DNA of 64,000 nt from Pseudoduganella plicata (GTDB lineage: Bacteria; Pseudomonadota; Gammaproteobacteria; Burkholderiales; Burkholderiaceae_D), in assembly GCF_004421005.1 (NCBI RefSeq), contig NZ_CP038026.1, positions 4,340,001-4,404,000 of the forward strand, in the 5' to 3' direction. The translations under genes and the position numbers were made by a program. Below are positions 51,731-61,259 of this stretch, in pieces. The notes under the pieces were generated by a model, which was not told the origin of the DNA, did not search any database, and saw only the letters and a program-made list of their open reading frames with translations. How positions within the stretch are numbered: position 1 is the first letter of the stretch; every line of letters begins with the position of its first letter.

Positions 51731-53904
51731 ATGACTGCAACAACCCAGGAACCCATTCTGTTTACCGATCTGAACCTCAGCCCAGCGCTGATCAAGGTCC
51801 TGAAGGAGGTCGGCTACGAACAGCCGTCGCCGATCCAGGCCGCCACCATTCCCCACCTGCTGGAAAACCGCGACGTGCTGGGCCAGGCCCAGACCGGCAC
51901 CGGCAAGACCGCCGCGTTCGCGCTGCCGATCCTGTCGCGACTCGACACCCGCCAGACGTCGCCGCAGGCGCTCGTGCTGGCCCCCACGCGCGAGCTGGCG
52001 ATCCAGGTCGCCGAGGCGTTCCAGCGCTATGCCGCCCATATTCCCGGCTTCCACGTGCTGCCGATCTACGGCGGCCAGAGCTACGGCCCGCAGCTGTCGG
52101 CGCTGCGCCGCGGCGTGCACGTCGTTGTCGGCACGCCAGGCCGCGTCATCGATCACCTGGACAAGGGCTCGCTCGACCTGTCGAAGCTGAAGACCCTCGT
52201 GCTGGACGAAGCGGACGAGATGCTGCGCATGGGCTTTATCGACGACGTCGAGCGCATCCTGAAGGAGACGCCGGAATCGCGCCAGACGGCGCTGTTCTCG
52301 GCCACGATGCCGTCGGCCATCCGCCGCATCGCCAACACGTACCTGAACGACCCGAAGGAAGTGACCGTCGCGGCCAAGACCGGCACGGCGGAAAACATCC
52401 GCCAGCGCTACTGGCTCGTCTCCGGCATGCACAAGCTGGACGCGCTGACCCGCATTCTGGAAGCGGAGCCGTTCGATGGCATGATCATCTTCAGCCGCAC
52501 CAAGATCGGCACGGAAGAGCTGACGGAACGCCTGCAGGCCAGAGGCTTCTCGGCCGCCGCCATCAACGGCGACATGCAGCAGGCCGCCCGTGAGCGCACC
52601 ATCGGCCAGCTCAAGGAAGGCAAGATCGACATCCTCGTCGCCACCGACGTGGCCGCGCGCGGCCTGGACGTGGAGCGCATCAGCCACGTCGTCAACTACG
52701 ACGTGCCGTACGACGCCGAAAGCTACACGCACCGCATCGGCCGCACGGGGCGCGCCGGCCGCAGTGGCGAGGCGATCCTGTTCATCACCCGCGCGAACGC
52801 ACGCTGCTCAAATCGATCGAACGGGCCACGCGCCAGCCGATCACGCAGATGGAGCTGCCGTCGCTGCAGGCCGTCAACGACGTGCGCATCGCCCGCTTCA
52901 AGGATCAGATCACGGCAACGCTGGCGCTGGGCGGCCTGAAGGAATTCCAGCAGCTGGTGGAAGAATACGAGCAGGAACACGACGTTCCTGCGACGGAAAT
53001 CGCCGCTGCGCTGGCCATGATGGCGCGCGGGAACACGCCCCTGCTGCTCGACAAGAAGGCCGAAAAAGGCTGGCACGAGGATGGCGTGCGGCCGGAGCGT
53101 GCCGAGCGTCCCGACCGCGGCGACCGCCCCGAACGTGCCGAACGGCCACGTGCCGAGCGCCCGGACCGTCCGGCCATGCCGAAGAAAGAACGCACGGCGC
53201 GCGAGCCGGATGCGGGCATGGCGACCTACCGCATCGAAGTGGGTTACGAAGATGGCGTCAAGCCGGGCAATATCGTGGGTGCCATCGCCAACGAAGGCGG
53301 CATCGATTCGAAGTTCATCGGCCGCATCGAGATCTTCGAGGACTACACGGTGCTGGACATGCCGGCCGACCTGCCGGCGGATAAACTGCAACTGTTGACG
53401 GGCGTGCGCGTTGCCGGCCGCATGCTGCGCATCCGCCGCGACGGCGAAGCCGCACCGGAAGTGGCAGCCGCCGCTCCGGCGCAGGCCAAGAAACCGGTCG
53501 AGCGCAAGAAGGCGCTCGACGCGGTCGTCGAATCGGCGCTGACGGAAGAGGAAGCGCCGGCGAAGAAGAAAAAGGAAAAGCCGGGCAAGGTGACGATGCC
53601 GATGCGTCCTTACCGCATCGAAGTGGGCACGAAACACGCAGCCACGCCATCGAATATCGTGGGCGCCATCGCCAACGAAAGCGGCCTGGAAGCGCGCTAC
53701 ATCGGCCGCATCGAGATCTTCGAGGACCACTCCGTGCTGGAAATGCCGGATGGAATGCCGGACGAGATCTTCAAGCACCTGGGCAAGGTCTGGGTCGGCG
53801 GCCAGCAGCTGAAAATCAGCCTGGCCGACGAGATGCCGCCGGAGTCGGGCAAGCATACGCCGCCGAAGAAGCCTGTCGCAGGCAAGCCCAAAGCCAAGCG
53901 TTAA
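51731..53904 (+). CDS. deaD: DEAD-box RNA helicase (DeaD/CsdA type), frameshifted in this sequence
   Basis: The first frame (51731 on) holds an intact helicase core: AQTGTGKT at 53-60, PTRELA, DEAD at 159-162, SAT and HRIGRTGR. Near 52790 the frame is lost. The second frame carries the rest: a linker with repeated RPERAERP motifs and two DbpA-like RNA-binding domains sharing NIVGAIANE and YIGRIEIFED-type motifs. Adding one C to CCC at 52788-52790 gives FITPRERTLLKSIE and one protein of 724 residues. Such helicases help ribosome assembly and cold growth. The gene is probably intact and the indel a read error. A terminator follows. Confidence 0.85.
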
Positions 53905-53975
53905 TCCGCAATAACGCAAGTCCCGTCAGGGACTCCTGCACACCAGCGGTGCCCGCACGCACCAACATGGCAAAT

Positions 53976-54000
53976 CGCCCGGCCCAGCGCCGGGCGTTTT
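53976..54000 (+). terminator. Intrinsic terminator after the helicase gene
   Basis: CGCCCGGC (53976-53983) pairs perfectly with GCCGGGCG (53989-53996) over a five-base loop and is followed by TTTT. A weaker hairpin (AGTCCC/GGGACT, 53919-53934) lies between it and the stop. Confidence 0.85.
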
Positions 54001-54085
54001 GCCGTCCAGCACCCGCACAGTCGCGTCCACAGGAGTGGCCCGGATTTTGCATTGTCCTTTGCATTGACTCGCACCGAGGTGGCCG

Positions 54086-55849
54086 ATGTTACTGCGAAAC
54101 GACTTGCTTCAATATGACGCGCCGCGCCGCATTCTGCGCATCCTGTGGATCGATGCGGCGCGCCATGGCGCCTATGTCTTCGACGTTGCCGCGCGGGCCT
54201 GCGAGGCCGCGCACATCCGCGTCGCCACGCTGGAAGCGGATCTGGCCGAAGGCCGCGCCGTGCGCCTGGCGGAGGATCCGTTCCTCGTCACCGTCAACCA
54301 GGATGCGCTGCCGCCCCGGCACATCGAGCTGCGCGAGCGCGCATGGCAGATCGTCCAGGAGCTGACCGCCAGCGAGCCGGGCATCTACCAGTCGCGCCGG
54401 CGCGGCCAGCTGATTGCCGACTACACGGCGCAGCACGGGATTTCGCACCCCACCGTCTACCGGTACCTGCGCCGCTACTGGCAGCGCGGGCAGACGCCCA
54501 ACGCGCTGCTGCCGGACTACGGCAACTCGGGCGCGCGGGGGAAGACGCGCGCTTCCACCGCCGGCATCAAGCGCGGCCGGCCGCGCAAGGAGGGCGCGCC
54601 GCCGGGCGTCAACGTAGACGAGGCGATGCGCCGCATCTTCCGGGTGGCGATGTCGTGCTGCGCGGGCATCCGGCAGTCGCGCCGCGCCACCTATGAAGCG
54701 ATGGTGCGCGACTTTTTCAGCCAGCGCAGCGTCGACGGCGCCACGCGGCGTGTGGTGCGCACGCCGCCGTCGGACGGAGCGCCCAGCTTCGGCCAGTTCG
54801 GCTACTGGCTGGAACGATGCGACGTGCTGCGTCGGGCCGAGCGGCCGTTGCCGCTGGCACCGCACGCCGTTATCGCGCATCCGGGCAAGCCGGGCGCGGC
54901 GTTCCGGCTCGATGCCGTCCGTGCCGATGTGCAGCTGGTGGCCACCACGGAGCGCGACCGGCTGGTCGGACGGCCCGTGCTGTACGTTGTCAGCGATGTC
55001 TTCAGCGGCATGATCGCCGGTGTCTACGCCAGCCTGGAACCCCCGTCCTGGCAGCAGGCCGTGATGGCATTGGCCAACTGCGCCGCGGACAAGCCGCGCT
55101 ATTGCCAGCGCCTGGGCCGTGCCATCACGGTGCAGGACTGGCCCAGCCGGCACCTGCCGGAGCTGCTGGTGGTGCCGCGCGCGCTGCGTCCGGCCGATGG
55201 GGGCGGTGCGCTGCGCAACAACTTCGGTGTGCGCTGCATCAGCGGCACGGCCGACAGCCAGACGCTCCCCTGGCGCGAGGCGCTGGAGCGTCGCTGCGCG
55301 CTGCTGCCGCTGGAGGCGGACCAGCTGGCGCCGCAGCTCGGCGGTCTCGATGGCGTGCTCGATATCGGCCAGTTCACGCGCCTTGTCGCCGATGCGGCGC
55401 TGGAGCACAATCTGCTGGCCGGCGCGGAAACGCCCGCGCCGCTGCAGCTGTGGGACTGGGGCGTGCAGCAGCGCGGCACCGCGCTGAAACAGTACCGCGA
55501 GGAGCTGGTGCATTGCCTGCTGCTGCCGGTGCACGACGCGACCGTCACGGCGCACGGCATCTGCCTGAACGGCACTTATTACAGTTGCACGCGGGCCGTG
55601 GAAGAGCGCTGGTTCGAGCGGGCCCGCCAGCGCGGCCACTGGACGGTGAAAGTGGCGGGCGACCTGACCCACGTCGATGTCGTCTACCTGCTCGATGCCG
55701 CCAGACCGCTGCAGTTCCACCAGTGCCATATCGTCGAACGGGGCACGACCGGCTACCCGGTGCAATCGCCGGAGGCGCCACGCCGCACGGGGCAGCCCTC
55801 TGGCCAGTACAGCAGTTTCGGCAGGGTCGTCGCGAGCCTTGCCAACTGA
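54086..55849 (+). CDS. Orphan TnsB/TniA-like integrase with incomplete DDE triad
   Basis: A 587-residue protein of the Mu/TnsB transposase class. The N-terminal DNA-binding part has SHPTVYRYLRRYWQRGQTPN (120-139) and GRPRKEGAPPGVNVDEAMRR. The RNase H-like core shows the first Asp (276, FRLDAVRADVQLV), GRPVLYVVSDVFSGMIAGVY and WPSRHLPELL. Where family members have the second Asp in ADRGE, this protein has VPRALR with Pro364; the Glu is kept (401, REALERR). It should not transpose. No TnsA, TnsC or end repeats adjoin it. It may be a domesticated DNA-binding protein or a dying transposase. Confidence 0.75.
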   Translation: MLLRNDLLQYDAPRRILRILWIDAARHGAYVFDVAARACEAAHIRVATLEADLAEGRAVRLAEDPFLVTVNQDALPPRHIELRERAWQIVQELTASEPGIYQSRRRGQLIADYTAQHGISHPTVYRYLRRYWQRGQTPNALLPDYGNSGARGKTRASTAGIKRGRPRKEGAPPGVNVDEAMRRIFRVAMSCCAGIRQSRRATYEAMVRDFFSQRSVDGATRRVVRTPPSDGAPSFGQFGYWLERCDVLRRAERPLPLAPHAVIAHPGKPGAAFRLDAVRADVQLVATTERDRLVGRPVLYVVSDVFSGMIAGVYASLEPPSWQQAVMALANCAADKPRYCQRLGRAITVQDWPSRHLPELLVVPRALRPADGGGALRNNFGVRCISGTADSQTLPWREALERRCALLPLEADQLAPQLGGLDGVLDIGQFTRLVADAALEHNLLAGAETPAPLQLWDWGVQQRGTALKQYREELVHCLLLPVHDATVTAHGICLNGTYYSCTRAVEERWFERARQRGHWTVKVAGDLTHVDVVYLLDAARPLQFHQCHIVERGTTGYPVQSPEAPRRTGQPSGQYSSFGRVVASLAN

Positions 55850-55894
55850 CGTTTAACCAGTTCCTTCGGCTGGGTGTAGTGCCACCCACTCTTT

Positions 55895-55920
55895 GCGCGC
55901 CTCCCGGCGCGCTTTTTTTT
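55895..55920 (+). terminator. Intrinsic terminator after the TnsB-like gene
   Basis: GCGCGCC (55895-55901) pairs with GGCGCGC (55906-55912) over a four-base loop and is followed by eight T. The remaining 276 bases to the amine-oxidase start must hold the promoter of that operon, but I see no convincing boxes. Confidence 0.9.
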
Positions 55921-56196
55921 ATCCGCCATTCATTGCGCCGCAACGCCCACGTATCGTCTTGGTGCAAACGCGTTGCATGACGTGGCCGCGCAACGACATT
56001 GGCTGCGAAGCCGCATGCAAACAAAGTCCAACCGGGGCGGCGAGCCTTGTGGGGCAAGGCCTCTCCGACATGGCCGGCGGCGCGCAGCGCCGAACCAACT
56101 GCATTCGTTGCGCCGAAATCAGTGCTTTCGAAGTTACGAATGGCACGCCGATTGCTATTTCTTCACTGTGACTATTCAACAGCAGAAAGGGCATCG

Positions 56197-57786
56197 ATGC
56201 AAAGTACAACATTGAAATCGGTCACACGGCGCGACTTCCTGTACCGTGCCGCCGCCGTCGGCGGCACCGGGCTGCTGCTCAACGCGATGAATGCCTGGGG
56301 GATGGGCATTGCGTCGACGATGGCGGTCCCGCCAGTGCTGAGCGGGAGTGGCAAGGGCAAGTCCGTCGTCATTCTCGGCGCCGGGCTGGCGGGCCTTACC
56401 GCGGCGTATGAACTGAACAAGCTGGGTTATCGCGTGCAGGTACTGGAGGCGCGCGGCTTCGCTGGCGGCCGGTGCCAGACGGCGCGCAAGGGTTTCGAGC
56501 TGACGGAGCTGGGTGGCGAGACGCAGCGCTGCGCGTTCGACGATGGCCTGTACATCAACCACGGCCCCTGGCGCATCCCGCTGCATCACCAGTCCACGCT
56601 GCATTACACGCGCCTGTTCGAAGTGCCGCTGGAAGTGATGGTGAACGATAACGACCATGCGTTCGTCTATCTGGAAAATGGCGGGCCCCTGGCGAAGCAG
56701 CGCCTTCGTCCCGCGCAGATCAAGGCCGACATGCGCGGCCACGTGGCCGAACTGCTGGCCAAGTCGGTGCAGGACCATACGCTCGACAAGCAACTCTCCG
56801 CCGACGACCGGCGCGCGCTGCTGGACTACCTCGCGCACGAGGGCCAGTTGAGCGCGGGCGACCTGCGCTACAAGGGGCGCACGGGCCGCGGCTTTGCCGT
56901 CAATCCCGGCGCCGGCATGAATCCCGGCGCCGGCACGCCGTCGGACCCGCTGGGGTTTGCGGACTTGCTGGCCTCCGGCGTGGGCAAGGTGTACAGCGCG
57001 GTGCAGGACTTCCCGATGCAGAACACGATGTTCCAGCCAGTGGGTGGCATGGATGCCATTCCAAAGGCGTTTGAAAAGCGCGTGGGCCGATTCATCCGCT
57101 ATCGCGCCGAGGTGCAGAAGATCCGCCACGGCGAGCAGGACGTCACGGTGACGGTAAGGGACACGGCCAGCGGCAAGGTCGGCACCGTCACGGCCGATTA
57201 CTGCCTGTGCACCTTGCCGCTGTCGGTGCTGCGCATGATCGACACGGACTTTTCCGATCCTTTCAAGGCCGCGGTCAAGGCGGTGGCGTACGCACCGGTC
57301 GGCAAGATCGGGCTGCAGATGAAGCGCCGCTTCTGGGAAGAGGACGACCATATCTACGGCGGCCACGTGCTGACCGATATCCCGGGCATCAACACGATCT
57401 CGCTGCCTTCGACGGGCTGGCAGAAAAAGAAGGGTGTGCTGCTGGGGTACTACAACTACACCACGGCGGCCATCGAGGCGAGCGCCCTGAGTCCGGCCGA
57501 GCGCGCCGAATTTGCCATTGCCGCCGGCGAGAAGATCTTTCCCGCTTACCGCGAGTCGTTCGAGACGGCGTTTTCGGTGGCATGGCACCGGGTGCAGTAC
57601 AACCTGGGCGGCTGGGCCGAGTGGACGGAAGAGAGCCGCAAGGCCGCCTATCCGCTGCTGCTGGAAGGCGAAGGGCGCGTGCTGCTGGCGGGCGAACATC
57701 TGAGCTACCTCACGGGCTGGCAGGCAGGCGCCATCGAATCGGCCTGGCAGCAACTGGCACGCATCCACGAAAGGGCAAACGCATGA
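56197..57786 (+). CDS. Tat-exported flavin amine oxidase
   Basis: A 529-residue FAD enzyme. The N-terminus has a twin-arginine signal (VTRRDFLYRAAAVGG), so it is exported folded. FAD binding uses VVILGAGLAGLTAAYELNKLG (61 on) and LEARGFAGGRCQT; the C-terminal LLAGEHLSYLTGWQAGAIES completes the flavin site. It should oxidise a primary or secondary amine to an imine in the periplasm. An 18-base tandem duplication encodes NPGAGM/NPGAGT near 56905. It overlaps the cytochrome c gene by four bases, which suggests cytochrome c takes electrons from the flavin instead of oxygen. Confidence 0.87.
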   Translation: MQSTTLKSVTRRDFLYRAAAVGGTGLLLNAMNAWGMGIASTMAVPPVLSGSGKGKSVVILGAGLAGLTAAYELNKLGYRVQVLEARGFAGGRCQTARKGFELTELGGETQRCAFDDGLYINHGPWRIPLHHQSTLHYTRLFEVPLEVMVNDNDHAFVYLENGGPLAKQRLRPAQIKADMRGHVAELLAKSVQDHTLDKQLSADDRRALLDYLAHEGQLSAGDLRYKGRTGRGFAVNPGAGMNPGAGTPSDPLGFADLLASGVGKVYSAVQDFPMQNTMFQPVGGMDAIPKAFEKRVGRFIRYRAEVQKIRHGEQDVTVTVRDTASGKVGTVTADYCLCTLPLSVLRMIDTDFSDPFKAAVKAVAYAPVGKIGLQMKRRFWEEDDHIYGGHVLTDIPGINTISLPSTGWQKKKGVLLGYYNYTTAAIEASALSPAERAEFAIAAGEKIFPAYRESFETAFSVAWHRVQYNLGGWAEWTEESRKAAYPLLLEGEGRVLLAGEHLSYLTGWQAGAIESAWQQLARIHERANA

Positions 57787-58175
57787 ACCACATCATTTGC
57801 GCGCTCGCGCTGATGGCCTGCACGCTGCCGGCCAGCGCTGCCGGCACCGACGGCAAGGCCGTCTTCCAGAAAAGCTGCGCCGCCTGCCACCAGGCCAGCG
57901 GCAAAGGCATTCCCGGCGCCTTTCCGGCACTGGCCGGCAACGCCTTCGTTCAGGGGCCCGGGCAGGAACCGGCCACCGTGCTGCTCAAGGGCCGCGGCGG
58001 AATGCCCGACTTCTCCGCCAGCCTGTCCGATGCCGACCTGGCCGCCGTGCTGACGTACGTGCGTACCAGCTGGGGTAATCGCGGCGACGCCATGACGGAA
58101 CAGCAGGTCGCGGCCTTGCGCACCGAACTGCAGGCAGCAAAGTTCGCCGCCAGCCCATTTGCCAACAAACACTGA
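57783..58175 (+). CDS. Periplasmic class I cytochrome c
   Basis: A 130-residue protein with a Sec signal peptide (cleavage after ASAA) and one haem site, CAACH (Cys32, Cys35, His36). The distal ligand is probably Met74 in GRGGMPDFS. It starts inside the amine-oxidase stop (ATGA), giving strict coupling. Its role is inferred to be an electron acceptor for the oxidase, passing electrons to the respiratory chain. Confidence 0.92.
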   Translation: MNHIICALALMACTLPASAAGTDGKAVFQKSCAACHQASGKGIPGAFPALAGNAFVQGPGQEPATVLLKGRGGMPDFSASLSDADLAAVLTYVRTSWGNRGDAMTEQQVAALRTELQAAKFAASPFANKH

Positions 58176-58184
58176 AGGAACCCC

Positions 58185-58685
58185 ATGAAGAACGCTGCCA
58201 TCGCTACCCTGTTTCTGCTGACCGCCGCCACTGCCGGTGCCCAGGACATCGTCCGCCACAAGATTCCCGGCTCGGATTTCCCCATCGCCCAGGCGGTGAC
58301 GCTGCCGCCGAACGCGACGATCCACTTCATCAGCGGCCAGGTGCCGCCCATCGTGGACAAGGCAGCCAATCCCGATTCGCTGGCCGCCTACGGCGACACG
58401 AAAACCCAGACCGTGGGCGTGCTGAAGAAAATCGACGAGATCCTCAAATCGATGAACCTGACGATGGGCGACGTCGTCAAGATGCAGGTCTTCCTCGTCG
58501 GCGATCCGGGCAAGGGCGGCCGCGCCGACATCAAGGGCTTCATGGACGGGTACACGCAGTTCTTTGGCGCCACGGCGCAGCCGGTCCCGCAACCGAACCT
58601 GCCCGCGCGCGCCGTGATGCAGGTGGCCGGCCTGAATTCGCCGGGCTGGCTCGTCGAGATCGAGGTGGTCGCCGCCAAAAAATAA
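58185..58685 (+). CDS. Exported RidA-family protein
   Basis: A 166-residue RidA/YjgF protein with a Sec signal peptide (MKNAAIATLFLLTAATAGAQ), unlike the usual cytoplasmic RidA. The active-site Arg is Arg142 in LPARAVMQV and the C-terminal VEIEVVA strand is present, as are FISGQVPP and DVVKMQVFLV. RidA hydrolyses reactive enamines and imines to ketones and ammonia. Ten bases after the cytochrome gene and downstream of an imine-producing oxidase, a periplasmic clean-up role follows naturally. Confidence 0.9.
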   Translation: MKNAAIATLFLLTAATAGAQDIVRHKIPGSDFPIAQAVTLPPNATIHFISGQVPPIVDKAANPDSLAAYGDTKTQTVGVLKKIDEILKSMNLTMGDVVKMQVFLVGDPGKGGRADIKGFMDGYTQFFGATAQPVPQPNLPARAVMQVAGLNSPGWLVEIEVVAAKK

Positions 58686-58743
58686 TCTTCCGCTGTCGCC
58701 GCATCCGGTTTTCCCTTCACCCCAAGAACAAAAGGACTACGCA

Positions 58744-61188
58744 ATGCACAAGGCCATCATCACATCGGGCGCCGCCGCGATGCTGCTGCACACGGGACTA
58801 TCTTCCGCCGCCGATCCCCAGGCCGACGTCGTCGGCGCCGCCGGCGCACCCGCCTCGGTGGGCGCCGTCATCGTCACGGGCACCCGCGCCAGCGGCCTGA
58901 AAGCGGAAAACAGCGCCTCGCCGATCCAGGTGATCGACGCCGCCTCGCTGCAGCGCACCGGCCAGCCGGACCTGATCCAGGCCATAGCGCAGAACATTCC
59001 GTCGTTTACGGCGCAGGCATTCGGGGGTGATACGGCCAACCTGACGCTGTCCGCCCGCCTGCGCGGCCTGTCGCCCAACAACACGCTGGTGCTGGTCAAC
59101 GGCAAGCGGCGCCACGGCACCGCCAACCTGGCCGTGCTGGGCGGGCCTTACCAGGGCGGCGCGGCGGCCGACCTGAACTACATCCCGGTGGCCGCCATCG
59201 ACCATATCGAGGTGCTGCAGGACGGTGCCGCAGCACAGTACGGCACGGACGCCATCGCGGGCGTCGTCAACATCATCCTGAAGTCGAACAACCAGGGCCT
59301 GTCCGGCAACGTCAACGGCGGCCGCTACGGAGACGGCGGCGGCCACACGGGCGATGGCACCGCCAACATCGGCTTCACGCCAATGGCCAATGCGTTCATC
59401 AGCCTGACCGCGGAATCGCGCTATCACGGCTACAGCGACCGGGGCGGCATCGATCCGCGCGTGCTCGATCCGGCCAACCTGGCCAGCCAGCCGCTGGTGC
59501 AGGTGCCCGGCTATCCGTACCTGAACAAGATTTCGGGCGACGCGCAGTATCACCTGCACACGCTGGCGCTGAACGCGGGCTACGATATCGATGACGACAC
59601 GTCGCTGTACGCATTCGCCACGGCAGGCCGCAAGCACGCGCGCGCGCACGAGAACTACCGCATGCCGAGCCGCCTGCCGGCCGTCTATCCGCTCGGCTTC
59701 GATCCGAAGGAAACGATGAAGGAGACGGATTACGCGGTGACGGGAGGTGCCCGGGGCAAGATCGGTGGCACATGGAACTGGGAACTGTCGAGCACCTATG
59801 GCCGCGACGAAGCGAAGATCGGCGTCGAGGACACGGCCAACGTCTCGCTGTACAACGACACGGGGTTCACGCCCACGTCGTTCGCGGCGGGCGAATTCAT
59901 CGCCAGCCAGTGGACGAACAATTTCGACATCAGCCGCGAGCTGGAGATGGGCTGGGCGAAATCGTCGACGTTCGCGATGGGCCTGGAGCACCGCATCGAC
60001 CGTTACGAGATCGTGGCTGGCGATCCGGGCTCGCGCTACAAGGAGGGCTCGCAGTCCTACCCCGGCTTCTCGCTGACGGATGCTGGCAAGTACAAGCGCA
60101 ACAACAAGGCCATCTACGCCAACTTCATCAGTTTCCCGCTGCCGGGATGGACGGTCGACCTGGCCGCCCGTTATGAGCACTTCAGTGACTTCGGCAACGC
60201 CAAGGTGGGCAAGCTGACGAGCCGCTACGACATCACGCCGACAATCGCCGTGCGCGGCACCTACAGCAACGGCTTCCGCGCGCCGACGCTGGCGGAGCAG
60301 TATTACTCGGCCACCAACGTGTCGCCCACCAGTGCCTTCGTGCAGCTGGCCCCCAACTCTGCCGGCGCCAGGCTGGTGGGCATCGACGGCCTGAAGCCGG
60401 AGGCATCGACGAACCTGTCGGCGGGGCTGGTCCTCAATCCCGCCAACAACGTTTCCGTGACACTGGACGCGTATCAGATCAAGATCCGCGACCGCATCGT
60501 CGGCAGCGGCGCGTTGTACGGTTCCGGTGGCGCGGTCAACTCGCCGGCCGTCGTCGCGGCCATCCTCGCCAACGGCAACGTGCTGGACCCCACCGTCAGC
60601 GAAACCGGCATCAATATCTTCTCGAACGCCGTCAACACCCGCTCGCGCGGCGTGGAGCTGGTGGCGACCGTCAACAGCAACTATGGCGACCTGGGGCGCG
60701 TCGACTGGTCGCTGGCCGCCAATTACAACCAGGTGCGCGTCACCAAGATCAACCAGGCGCCCGCGCAGCTGATGCCGCAACAGCTCCTTGACCGGACGGC
60801 GATCTCGAACCTGGAGACGGCTTCACCGCGCACGCGCGTCAATCTCGGGGCGCTATGGAAACTGGGCCAGTGGACGGTGAACCTGCGTGAGGCGATCTAC
60901 GGCAAATCGAGCAATTTCGAATCGCCCGATGGCGGCACCTACTTCAAGAATGAAGTCGGCACGACGGCCATCACGGACCTGGAGATCAGCTACAAGATCA
61001 ATAACAACTGGACTGTCTCGGCAGGCGCGAACAACCTGTTCAACCAGTATCCCGACCAGGTCAACGCCCAGTTGCTGGCCGCGTACCGTGCGGACCTGAA
61101 CAACGCGGCCGTCACGATCTATCCGTCGTTCTCGCCGTTCGGCATCAACGGCGGCTATTACTACGCGCGCGCGAGCTTCAAGTTCTGA
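58744..61188 (+). CDS. TonB-dependent outer-membrane receptor
   Basis: An 814-residue receptor with a signal peptide, a TonB box-like segment (GAVIVTGTR, residue ~40), a plug domain (LIQAIAQNIPSFTAQ, NTLVLVNGKRRH, IEVLQDGAAAQYGTDAIAGVVNI) and a C-terminal 22-strand barrel with FRAPTLAEQYYS and a terminal Phe (YYARASFKF). It lies 58 bases after the RidA gene and completes the operon. The Ala-rich plug resembles receptors for organic substrates more than classical siderophore receptors; it probably imports the amine or a conjugate. Confidence 0.92.
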   Translation: MHKAIITSGAAAMLLHTGLSSAADPQADVVGAAGAPASVGAVIVTGTRASGLKAENSASPIQVIDAASLQRTGQPDLIQAIAQNIPSFTAQAFGGDTANLTLSARLRGLSPNNTLVLVNGKRRHGTANLAVLGGPYQGGAAADLNYIPVAAIDHIEVLQDGAAAQYGTDAIAGVVNIILKSNNQGLSGNVNGGRYGDGGGHTGDGTANIGFTPMANAFISLTAESRYHGYSDRGGIDPRVLDPANLASQPLVQVPGYPYLNKISGDAQYHLHTLALNAGYDIDDDTSLYAFATAGRKHARAHENYRMPSRLPAVYPLGFDPKETMKETDYAVTGGARGKIGGTWNWELSSTYGRDEAKIGVEDTANVSLYNDTGFTPTSFAAGEFIASQWTNNFDISRELEMGWAKSSTFAMGLEHRIDRYEIVAGDPGSRYKEGSQSYPGFSLTDAGKYKRNNKAIYANFISFPLPGWTVDLAARYEHFSDFGNAKVGKLTSRYDITPTIAVRGTYSNGFRAPTLAEQYYSATNVSPTSAFVQLAPNSAGARLVGIDGLKPEASTNLSAGLVLNPANNVSVTLDAYQIKIRDRIVGSGALYGSGGAVNSPAVVAAILANGNVLDPTVSETGINIFSNAVNTRSRGVELVATVNSNYGDLGRVDWSLAANYNQVRVTKINQAPAQLMPQQLLDRTAISNLETASPRTRVNLGALWKLGQWTVNLREAIYGKSSNFESPDGGTYFKNEVGTTAITDLEISYKINNNWTVSAGANNLFNQYPDQVNAQLLAAYRADLNNAAVTIYPSFSPFGINGGYYYARASFKF

Positions 61189-61259
61189 CGCGGGTGCGAT
61201 GACAAGCCAGGGCGGGGCGCGTTATGCTGCGCTCTGCCCTTTCACTTGTCGAGGATACG

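Noticed and set aside
54086..55849. Calling this an active Tn7-like transposon.
   Set aside because: No TnsA, TnsC, TnsD/TniQ or terminal repeats are present, and the second catalytic Asp is missing.
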